DNA of 20,332 nucleotides, taken from contig JBKJUK010000016.1 of assembly GCA_046590705.1 (NCBI GenBank), forward strand, positions 1 through 20,332, in the 5' to 3' direction. Both the position numbers and the translations under genes were made by a program. This stretch comes from JBKJUK01 sp046590705. GTDB taxonomy: Bacteria; Acidobacteriota; Thermoanaerobaculia; Gp7-AA8. Positions 13,991-20,332 of the stretch are shown one piece after another (positions within the stretch are counted from its first letter, which is position 1; each line of letters opens with the position of its first letter). Under the pieces are notes generated by a model. That model did not search any database. It was given only the letters and a program-made list of their open reading frames with translations, and had not been told where the DNA came from.

Positions 13991-14565
13991 TTGTCGTGAT
14001 CGATAACTACGATTCATTCACCTTCAACCTCGTGCAGCTTGTTGAAAAGATCACCGGCCAGGTCGTGACAACACTCCGCAATGATCAGTTTGACGTTGCA
14101 GAATTGTTGTCCAGGAAACCTGATGCGATCGTGATCTCACCCGGACCGGGGACTCCCGATTCTGCAGGAAACGTTCTTGACCTGATCAGTGCGAACCGCC
14201 ATGTTCCACTCCTTGGCGTCTGTCTCGGACATCAGGCTCTCGGGCAGGCCCACGGAGCACGTGTGATTCGAGGGAAAGAGCCGGTGCATGGAAAAGTGCA
14301 CGCCATCGAACATGAGCACAGAGGATTGTTCAGAGGAGCGCCACAGCCGATGCAGGCTGCACGCTATCACTCGCTCATTCTCGAAGAGGAGAGCCTGCCG
14401 TCGAAGTTCCGCGTCGACGCACGCACTGCAGACGGAACCATCATGGCCATCAGCCACGTCCACTTGCCGCTCTTCGGGATCCAGTTTCACCCCGAATCGT
14501 ATGGAACGGTCGGCGGAGAGATTCTGCTGCGCAATTTCTTCGAGGAGGCGCACATTGATTGCTGA
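13987..14565 (+). CDS. trpG: Anthranilate synthase component II (glutaminase)
   Basis: This class I glutamine amidotransferase of 192 residues supplies ammonia to TrpE. It starts with the typical VIDNYDSFTFNLVQ. SPGPGTP is near 51-57, the nucleophile is C79 in GVCLGHQALGQ, and H168 and E170 lie in FHPESYGT. The same protein often also serves aminodeoxychorismate synthase (PabA role) in bacteria with a single copy; that cannot be told from here. ATGA overlap with trpE, and the 3' end overlaps trpD by 11 nt and contains the trpD ribosome binding site. Confidence 0.96.
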   Translation: MIVVIDNYDSFTFNLVQLVEKITGQVVTTLRNDQFDVAELLSRKPDAIVISPGPGTPDSAGNVLDLISANRHVPLLGVCLGHQALGQAHGARVIRGKEPVHGKVHAIEHEHRGLFRGAPQPMQAARYHSLILEEESLPSKFRVDARTADGTIMAISHVHLPLFGIQFHPESYGTVGGEILLRNFFEEAHIDC

Positions 14566-15577
14566 AGGATTGAAGGCTCTGGTCGAGCAGCGCGATCTCG
14601 ATCGCGACACCATGCACGAGATATTCGGCGAGATCATGGACGGCAAAGCCTCAGACGTGCAGAAAAGCGCCTTCCTTGTGGCGCTTCGTATGAAGGGCGA
14701 AACCGTCGAAGAGATTGCAGGTGCGGTGCTGGCCATGCGCGAACGCGTGATTCCACTCGAAGTGTCGAACGACTCTCTCATCGACACATGCGGAACAGGC
14801 GGTGACGGTCACGGCACGTTCAACATCTCGACGATTTCGGCCATCGTCGCTGCCGGTGCGGGAGCGGTAGTTGCCAAGCACGGCAATCGAGCGGTCTCGT
14901 CACTCTGCGGCAGCGCCGATGTGCTCTCGGCCATGGGTGTGAACATCGAACTCGACGCTGCGGCAATGACGGATGTTCTGCAGCGCGTCGGCATCGCTTT
15001 TCTGTTCGCGCCCAGACTTCACCCGGCCATGGCCGCAGTAGCGTCGGTTCGTCGTGAACTCGGACTGCGTACGATTTTCAATCTGGCCGGACCGCTGACG
15101 AATCCCGCATTTGCCAGACGCCAGGTGTTGGGGGTCTACAGCGCCACGCTGGTTCTCAAGGTCGCCAAGGTGCTGCAGATGCTTGGAGCCGTTCATGCGC
15201 TGGTGGTGCACAGCGAGGACGGGATGGATGAAATTTCGATTTCGGCGCCGACATCAGTCGTTGAACTTCGGAATGGAGAACTGACGCAATTCGTGATTTC
15301 ACCCGAGGATCTTGGACTCTCGTTACATCCGATCGCGGCTCTCCAGGGTGGCGATGCGGTCCTGAATGCCGCAATCGGGAGGGCCGTTCTCGACGGTGAA
15401 GCCGGCGCCCGGCGCGATGTTGTTCTGGCCAACGCCGGAGCCGCCATCTACGTGAGTGGCATCGCAGCGACACTCCGGGCCGGGGTAGACGTTGCACGCG
15501 CCTCGATCGACTCAGGAGCGGCCATGCGGAAGCTGGATGAACTCGTGGCGGTTACCAACTCTCGAGGTGCAGCTTGA
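14555..15577 (+). CDS. trpD: Anthranilate phosphoribosyltransferase
   Basis: TrpD joins anthranilate and PRPP to phosphoribosyl-anthranilate. The start is TTG 14555, because AGGAGG at 14543-14548 lies exactly six bases upstream and the resulting 340 residues fit the family. The frame is open much further back, but only as the wrong frame of trpG. The PRPP-binding DTCGTGGDGHGTFNIST is at about 77-93, with AKHGNRAVSSLCGSADVL and NLAGPLTNPA beyond. The gene overlaps trpG by 11 nt, and its stop overlaps the trpC TTG start. Confidence 0.96.
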   Translation: MIAEGLKALVEQRDLDRDTMHEIFGEIMDGKASDVQKSAFLVALRMKGETVEEIAGAVLAMRERVIPLEVSNDSLIDTCGTGGDGHGTFNISTISAIVAAGAGAVVAKHGNRAVSSLCGSADVLSAMGVNIELDAAAMTDVLQRVGIAFLFAPRLHPAMAAVASVRRELGLRTIFNLAGPLTNPAFARRQVLGVYSATLVLKVAKVLQMLGAVHALVVHSEDGMDEISISAPTSVVELRNGELTQFVISPEDLGLSLHPIAALQGGDAVLNAAIGRAVLDGEAGARRDVVLANAGAAIYVSGIAATLRAGVDVARASIDSGAAMRKLDELVAVTNSRGAA

Positions 15578-16368
15578 ACGACGTACTTCTGCGCATCGTG
15601 GATTCGACTCGTCGGGCAATGGCTGCTGATCCGATTGACGTGGCGCACGAGAGAAGAAGCGCTGAAGCTCTCGTTGCAGGCAGCGAGAAATTTCTGTTCT
15701 CGAAAGCCATCGCTGATCGGCAGAAGGGGATTCGCGTGATTGCGGAGATCAAGTCTGCGTCTCCTTCCGCGGGAAGCATCGTCGACAATCCCGACGTGGA
15801 GGCCATTGCTTCGGCCTATCGCGAGGGAGGTGCGGCTGCCGTTTCCGTCGTCACTGAAAGTGAGTTTTTCCGCGGTGACAGGGCCTGGCTCAAACGCGCG
15901 AGCGCGGCGGCAGGACTTCCGGTGATCATGAAAGATTTCATCGTCGATGAAGCTCAGCTGCATCGCGGCGTTGCCTCCGGCGCCAGTGCCATCCTCCTGC
16001 TGGCTTCACTGCTCGACGGAGAAGAAATTGCACGCTACATCGCCCTGCTGGATTCATACAATCGCGACGCGCTCGTGGAGGTGCATGACGAGGCTGAACT
16101 CGAGCGTGCAGTGGAAGGCGGCGCGCGCCTGATCGGGGTCAACAATCGCGACCTGCGAAACTTCAACGTCGATCTGGCCACATCGGAGAGACTCGGGGCA
16201 CTGATTCCCGCAGGAGTCATCAAGGTATCCGAGAGCGGGATCAGGACTCATGCAGACGTTCAGCGTCTGGAAGAAGCGGGCTTCGATGCCTTCCTGGTCG
16301 GTGAATCGCTGCTCCGACAGGAAGACCGCAGCGCTGCAGTTCGTTTGCTCACGGGAGTACCGCGTTGA
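15574..16368 (+). CDS. trpC: Indole-3-glycerol phosphate synthase
   Basis: TrpC closes the indole ring, turning carboxyphenylamino-deoxyribulose phosphate into indoleglycerol phosphate. The 264 residues show IAEIKSASPSAG with K60, the catalytic K120 in PVIMKDFIVD, E169 in LVEVHDEAEL, GVNNRDLRNF (188-197) and KVSESGIRT. The start is TTG 15574, overlapping the trpD stop, with GAGGTGC just upstream. It is monofunctional; TrpF is encoded separately. A 127-nt gap follows it, the only break within the trp block. Confidence 0.96.
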   Translation: MNDVLLRIVDSTRRAMAADPIDVAHERRSAEALVAGSEKFLFSKAIADRQKGIRVIAEIKSASPSAGSIVDNPDVEAIASAYREGGAAAVSVVTESEFFRGDRAWLKRASAAAGLPVIMKDFIVDEAQLHRGVASGASAILLLASLLDGEEIARYIALLDSYNRDALVEVHDEAELERAVEGGARLIGVNNRDLRNFNVDLATSERLGALIPAGVIKVSESGIRTHADVQRLEEAGFDAFLVGESLLRQEDRSAAVRLLTGVPR

Positions 16369-16441
16369 TCAGCATCCTGCATTTGACGCGGTTTCTTGAA
16401 TGTCACCACAAGAGTGAACGCCCGCGTGCGGCGGCAGTTTG

Positions 16442-16473
16442 CTCCGGCCGCCGGCCGCCGGCCCCCGGCCGCC
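16442..16473. repeat. GC-rich repeat in the trpC-trpF gap
   Basis: A nearly pure G/C stretch of CCGGCCG units, self-complementary in several registers, about 22 nt before the trpF start. Read on the opposite strand it resembles 10319-10348. It makes a strong local hairpin likely, but its T-poor surroundings argue against a terminator. Confidence 0.55.
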
Positions 16474-16495
16474 TTATCGATTTCAAGGGAAAAAC

Positions 16496-17116
16496 ATGCG
16501 ACCAAAAGTGAAGATCTGCGGCATCACCAGACTCGAAGACGCCATCGACGCCGCTCGTGAAGGCGCTGACTTTCTGGGATTCATTTTCGTCCGCTCGTCG
16601 CCGAGGTACATCGCTCCTCCCGCTGCACGCGAGATCGTCGAGGGAGTTCGGGCACTCGACATTCCACATCCTCGCTTCGTCGGCGTATTCGTCGACGCGC
16701 CTTCCGTGGAGATGGCCTCGGTCGTGGCCGAAACCGGCATCGATCTCGTGCAGCTTCATGGGGACGAGTCAGTCGAGAATTGCATTCGTGTTCCGCTGCC
16801 TGCCATCAAGGCCTTCAGAGTGAAAGAGATGTTGCCCGCCACAGACGACTACGCTGCGACTGAATGGATCATGTTCGACGCACATGCCGACCACGCGCAT
16901 GGTGGAACGGGAAAACGTTTCGACTGGTCACTCCTGCGCGACCGGCCCAAGCGGAAGTTCTTCCTGGCCGGTGGTCTCGATCCGGACAACGTCGGGGAAG
17001 CGATCCGGGACGTGAATCCTGACGGGATCGACGTGTCCAGCGGAATCGAGGACAGTCCCGGAGTAAAAAACAAAAGCAAACTCAAACTACTGTTCGAACG
17101 GATCAACCAACAATGA
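16496..17116 (+). CDS. trpF: Phosphoribosylanthranilate isomerase
   Basis: TrpF isomerises phosphoribosyl-anthranilate, the step before TrpC. The start is ATG 16496 with AAGGGA at 16485-16490; codons above it are repeat DNA. The 206-residue product begins VKICGIT with the catalytic C8, then GADFLGFIFVRSSPRYI, VGVFVDA, LVQLHGDES, D128 in MFDAHADHAHGGTGKRFDW (general acid/base region) and FLAGGLDPDNV, ending with GIDVSSGIEDSPGVKN. ATGA overlap with trpB. Confidence 0.96.
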   Translation: MRPKVKICGITRLEDAIDAAREGADFLGFIFVRSSPRYIAPPAAREIVEGVRALDIPHPRFVGVFVDAPSVEMASVVAETGIDLVQLHGDESVENCIRVPLPAIKAFRVKEMLPATDDYAATEWIMFDAHADHAHGGTGKRFDWSLLRDRPKRKFFLAGGLDPDNVGEAIRDVNPDGIDVSSGIEDSPGVKNKSKLKLLFERINQQ

Positions 17117-18315
17117 ATGAATCAAAGAGTCTTCCCGACAAGCGCGGTTACTTCGGAGAGTTCGGCGGGAAGTTTGTCCCCGAAACACTCATGGCCCCGC
17201 TCGACGAATTCGAGCGTGCCTACAAGAAAGCGCGGCGCGACAAGAGCTTCAAGCTCGAACTGGACGATATCCTTCGCGACTTCGTCGGACGTCCTTCACC
17301 GATTACAGAGGCTCGGAAGTTCGCCGAATTGTGTGGCAGTTTTCGACTTTTTCTCAAGCGCGAAGATCTGAATCATACCGGCGCGCACAAGATCAACAAC
17401 GCCCTCGGACAGGCGCTGCTTGCGAAGCGGATGGGGAAGGAACGCATCATCGCCGAGACCGGTGCCGGACAGCACGGCGTTGCTACCGCCACCGCCTGCG
17501 CTCTCCTCGGATTGAAGTGCGTCATCTACATGGGTGAGGTCGACATGGCCCGGCAGGAACCGAACGTCTTCCGTATGCGGCTGCTCGGCGCGGAAGTTGT
17601 TCCGGTATCCAGCGGCAGCCGCACACTGAAGGACGCCATCAACGAAGCGATTCGCGACTGGGTTACGAACGTTTCCAACACGCACTACATCATCGGCTCC
17701 GTTCTTGGACCCCATCCATATCCGATGGTCGTTCGCGATTTTCAGTCGGTGATCGGCCGCGAGGCGTTGCTGCAGATGAGAAGGCGCACCGGCCGGGATC
17801 CTGATCTGGCCGTGGCCTGCGTTGGCGGCGGCTCCAACGCCATCGGTCTTTTTTACGAAATGCTGAAACTGGAGAGCATCCGTCTCATCGGAGTGGAAGC
17901 GGGTGGGAAGGGAAGTGCACTCGGTCAGCACGCTGCGCGCTTCCTGGTCGGTTCGCAGGGCGTTCTGCACGGCACCCGTTCCTACGTGCTGCAGGATCAG
18001 TGGGGACAGATCGGTGAGACTCATTCGATCTCTGCTGGACTCGACTATCCCTCGGTGGGTCCCGAGCATGCTTACTACGCCGGACAGAAGCGCATCGAAT
18101 TTTCCGCATGCAGCGACGCGGAAGCGCTGGATGCATTTCACAAGCTCTGTGAGAGTGAGGGAATCATTCCGGCGCTCGAGTCTTCGCACGCACTGGGCTA
18201 TCTTCTGCGGGAGGGGAAAGCGATTCCTTCCGGCTCCAACGTGATCGTGAATCTGTCGGGTCGAGGCGACAAGGACATTCCGCAGATCTCGGCGATGGAG
18301 AGCGATCACCAGTGA
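17113..18315 (+). CDS. trpB: Tryptophan synthase beta chain
   Basis: TrpB condenses indole and serine to tryptophan with PLP. The 400 residues are of the standard TrpB1 type: GYFGEFGGKFVPETLM at the start, the PLP lysine K93 in NHTGAHKINNALGQ, ETGAGQHGVATATACALLG, the phosphate cup CVGGGSNAIGLF, and EGIIPALESSHALGY. The TrpA-contacting features are intact, in line with trpA directly downstream. It begins within the trpF stop (ATGA) and ends within the GTG start of trpA. Confidence 0.97.
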   Translation: MNESKSLPDKRGYFGEFGGKFVPETLMAPLDEFERAYKKARRDKSFKLELDDILRDFVGRPSPITEARKFAELCGSFRLFLKREDLNHTGAHKINNALGQALLAKRMGKERIIAETGAGQHGVATATACALLGLKCVIYMGEVDMARQEPNVFRMRLLGAEVVPVSSGSRTLKDAINEAIRDWVTNVSNTHYIIGSVLGPHPYPMVVRDFQSVIGREALLQMRRRTGRDPDLAVACVGGGSNAIGLFYEMLKLESIRLIGVEAGGKGSALGQHAARFLVGSQGVLHGTRSYVLQDQWGQIGETHSISAGLDYPSVGPEHAYYAGQKRIEFSACSDAEALDAFHKLCESEGIIPALESSHALGYLLREGKAIPSGSNVIVNLSGRGDKDIPQISAMESDHQ

Positions 18316-19181
18316 ACAGAATCAGTGAACGCTTCAAGCTGATGAAGAAGCAGAAACGCTGTGGAGTCATCGCCTATGTGACCTGTGGCGACCCCGACCT
18401 CCAGACTACGATTGATGTAGTGCTCGAACTCGAGAGGAATGGCGCCGACGTGATCGAGCTCGGCCTGCCGTTCTCCGATCCGATTGCGGATGGACCTGTG
18501 ATTCAGGCCGCGTCATCCAGGGCGCTACTGGGAGGAACGACGACCGACGATGTCTTCAAAGTCGCCAGTGCCATCCGCGCAAAGAGCGAGATTCCTCTCA
18601 TCGCTTTCTCTTACTACAATCCGCTGCTGGCCTATGGAGCGAAGCGCTTCGTGGATGCAGCCGCAGCGGCAGGAATCGACGGCGTTCTGCCGACCGATCT
18701 TCCGCCGGAAGACGCCGTCGAATTTCGAGAGCATTGTCGCGCCAGTGGTTTGAGCGTTGTCTTTCTACTGTCGCCCACATCCTCGGATACGAGGCTCAAG
18801 CTCATCGATCGCTGTAGCGACAGCTTCGTGTACTACGTGTCGACCACAGGAGTGACGGGAACACGCAGAGACCTCGATCCCTCACTGATCGAGCGACTCG
18901 AGATCATTGGCCGACGACTTCGAAAGCCGCTGGCGGTGGGATTCGGCATTTCAGAAAATGCACACTATGTAGCGCTTGCGCCACACTGTGACGCGATCGT
19001 GATCGGCAGCGCCATTGTGCAAGCAGTAGCCGATGGCGACTCACACGGAGCGCCAAAGAGGGCCGGTGAGGTATTGCGAGGGATCCTGACTTCTCCTGTA
19101 AAGGAGTCGTTAGCTCGCGAACTTCATGCGGATCCAGGTGATAGCGTTCCACGGAGCGTGAGATCGGGAGATACTGAGTAG
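18312..19181 (+). CDS. trpA: Tryptophan synthase alpha chain
   Basis: TrpA splits indoleglycerol phosphate to indole and glyceraldehyde 3-phosphate and passes the indole to TrpB. The 289 residues include catalytic E49 and D60 in VIELGLPFSDPIADGP, SYYNPLLAYG, GVLPTDLPPEDA, VYYVSTTGVTGTR (phosphate loop) and VGFGISENAH. The GTG start at 18312 overlaps the trpB stop. The C-terminal 20-25 residues, after about GILTSPVKES, are longer than in many relatives and carry no known motif. Two bases separate it from the DAHP synthase gene. Confidence 0.96.
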   Translation: MNRISERFKLMKKQKRCGVIAYVTCGDPDLQTTIDVVLELERNGADVIELGLPFSDPIADGPVIQAASSRALLGGTTTDDVFKVASAIRAKSEIPLIAFSYYNPLLAYGAKRFVDAAAAAGIDGVLPTDLPPEDAVEFREHCRASGLSVVFLLSPTSSDTRLKLIDRCSDSFVYYVSTTGVTGTRRDLDPSLIERLEIIGRRLRKPLAVGFGISENAHYVALAPHCDAIVIGSAIVQAVADGDSHGAPKRAGEVLRGILTSPVKESLARELHADPGDSVPRSVRSGDTE

Positions 19182-19183
19182 TT

Positions 19184-20200
19184 ATGGTTATCGTGATGGA
19201 GCGGGACGTCTCCGCCGGTCGGATCGCTGAAGTCATTGCGAACGTGCAGAATCGCGGGCTTCGCGTGCACGAGAACAGAGAGGCGCAGCAGGTGCTGCTG
19301 GCAGTGGTCGGAGCGACGGAACATCTCGATGTCCGCGAATTCGAGTTGCTCGACGGCGTTCAGGAAGTCTTCCGGATCACCGAGCCGTACAAACTTTCCA
19401 GTCGCACCTTCAAACGTGAGAACACCGTCGTGCAAGTACGCGACGTACACATCGGCGGCGACGAAGTCGTGATCATGGCCGGGCCCTGCACGATCGAGAG
19501 CGAGACCCAGCTTCGCGAGACAGCGCGACGCGTTGCGGCCTCCGGAGCGAAGATACTTCGAGGGGGAGCGTTCAAGCCGCGGACCTCGCCGTACGCCTAC
19601 CAGGGGATGGGTCTGGAAGGCGTGAAGCTGCTGAGGAAAGTCGCCGACGAATTCGGTCTCGCCACGGTATCGGAAGTGATGGAGCTGGGACAGATCGAGG
19701 CCATGCTTCCGTATGTGGACCTCCTGCAGGTCGGATCGCGCAACATGCAGAATTTCAATCTACTGCACGCACTCGGGCAGACCCGGAAGCCTGTACTGCT
19801 CAAGCGTGGAATGAGCGCGACCATTCAGGAGTGGCTTCTGGCCAGCGAGTACATTCTGGCGGGTGGAAATTACGATGTGATTCTATGCGAGCGGGGAATC
19901 AGGACGTTCGAGACGAACACGCGGAACACGCTCGATATCTCTGCCATCCCCATCATCAGGAAGCTGTCCCACCTTCCCATCATCGGCGATCCGTCGCATG
20001 CCTCGGGCAGGCGCGACAACGTGATGCCGCTGGCCCGCGCGCTGGTGGCCTGTGGCGCTGATGGTCTGCTGATCGAGGTGCATCACGACCCGGATCACGC
20101 GCTCTGCGACGGACCGCAGTCGCTCTTTCCGGAGCAGTTCGAACAGCTGGTCGGCCAGCTCCGCATCATCGCGCCGGCCATCGAACGCACCATCGCCTAG
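19184..20200 (+). CDS. aroF: 3-deoxy-7-phosphoheptulonate (DAHP) synthase, type I-beta
   Basis: The enzyme condenses phosphoenolpyruvate and erythrose 4-phosphate, the first shikimate step. Residues 1-70 form the small ferredoxin-like (ACT-like) regulatory domain that binds Tyr or Phe in related enzymes. The barrel follows: AGPCTIES, KPRTSPYAYQGMG, VGSRNMQNF, KRGMSATIQEWLLA, ERGIRTFE and IGDPSHASG. The four metal ligands C102, H272, E298 and D309 fall at the same residue numbers as in the Thermotoga maritima enzyme, and the length, 338, is the same. It is two bases after trpA and is the last gene of the operon. The symbol is a convention; aroG or aroA(G) are also used for this type. Confidence 0.95.
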   Translation: MVIVMERDVSAGRIAEVIANVQNRGLRVHENREAQQVLLAVVGATEHLDVREFELLDGVQEVFRITEPYKLSSRTFKRENTVVQVRDVHIGGDEVVIMAGPCTIESETQLRETARRVAASGAKILRGGAFKPRTSPYAYQGMGLEGVKLLRKVADEFGLATVSEVMELGQIEAMLPYVDLLQVGSRNMQNFNLLHALGQTRKPVLLKRGMSATIQEWLLASEYILAGGNYDVILCERGIRTFETNTRNTLDISAIPIIRKLSHLPIIGDPSHASGRRDNVMPLARALVACGADGLLIEVHHDPDHALCDGPQSLFPEQFEQLVGQLRIIAPAIERTIA

Positions 20201-20215
20201 GCACACAGTGTGGAG

Positions 20216-20235
20216 CACAGGCAATCCTGCCTGTG
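20216..20235 (+). terminator. Perfect 7-bp hairpin after the last gene
   Basis: CACAGGC (20216-20222) and GCCTGTG (20229-20235) enclose a 6-nt loop, 16 nt after the DAHP synthase stop. Location and symmetry suit the end of the operon transcript, but no T-run follows. It may be an intergenic palindromic repeat rather than a working terminator. The remaining bases to 20332 show no recognisable gene. Confidence 0.4.
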
Positions 20236-20332
20236 ACGCGCTGAGCTGCACTTGTGACCATCGGTGTGATGAGCGGACCAGGTATCGGACGCGCTGCTGC
20301 GGATCCCTGCACCGGCTCATATGTGGCGAACC

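Noticed and set aside
14288..14554. TrpD starting inside trpG
   Set aside because: This is the wrong frame of trpG. The strong AGGAGG before TTG 14555 and the 340-residue length settle the start.
17296..18309. A 337-codon frame on the minus strand opposite trpB
   Set aside because: The + strand carries a complete TrpB with all motifs. The antisense frame has no recognisable domain and follows from codon bias.
20254..20332. A GTG-started frame open to the window end
   Set aside because: Only 26 codons are visible, with no ribosome site and no recognisable motif.

Overview
The window holds one very long biosynthetic operon of about 18.5 kb on the + strand. It codes for almost the whole histidine pathway, the whole tryptophan branch and three shikimate-pathway activities. 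A 5'-truncated, unrelated gene lies upstream. The DNA is moderately GC-rich, most starts overlap the preceding stop, and TTG and GTG starts are common. This is a bacterial chromosome. The lineage cannot be fixed from the sequence: the abundant palindromic intergenic repeats, the bacterial deoxyhypusine-synthase-like gene and the short-form HisG with HisZ would suit Acidobacteriota or a neighbouring phylum, but that is a weak inference.

Layout. Positions 2-844 carry the C-terminal 280 residues of a deoxyhypusine-synthase-like protein. Positions 845-1688 have no gene but hold two copies of a roughly 295 bp composite palindromic repeat. Positions 1689-1890 form a regulatory leader: a sigma70-type promoter, an 18-residue leader peptide containing HHH, WW and HH, several mutually exclusive RNA pairings, and a 13-bp terminator hairpin with a U-tract directly before the first structural gene. 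The structural genes then run aroD-aroE fusion, hisZ, hisG, hisD, hisC, hisB, hisH, hisA-hisF fusion, hisS, hisI-hisE fusion, trpE, trpG, trpD, trpC, trpF, trpB, trpA and a type I-beta DAHP synthase. The last 132 bases hold a short hairpin and no recognisable gene.

How it works together. DAHP synthase and AroDE supply the shikimate trunk, TrpE to TrpA turn chorismate into tryptophan, and HisG/HisZ to HisD turn PRPP and ATP into histidine. Histidinol-phosphate phosphatase is the one histidine step not seen. The his block runs into the trp block through an overlapping stop/start (hisIE to trpE), so trp has no leader of its own. The leader at the front of the operon has both His and Trp codons in tandem. 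The simplest reading is a composite attenuator that senses charging of both tRNA-His and tRNA-Trp and controls both pathways, and also controls HisRS, the enzyme that charges tRNA-His. This dual His/Trp attenuator is the main find. The HisA-HisF fusion is second.

The otherwise gapless operon is opened at four places (hisC-hisB, hisB-hisH, hisAF-hisS, trpC-trpF) by repeat-like palindromic DNA. One of these repeats appears to supply the hisC stop codon.
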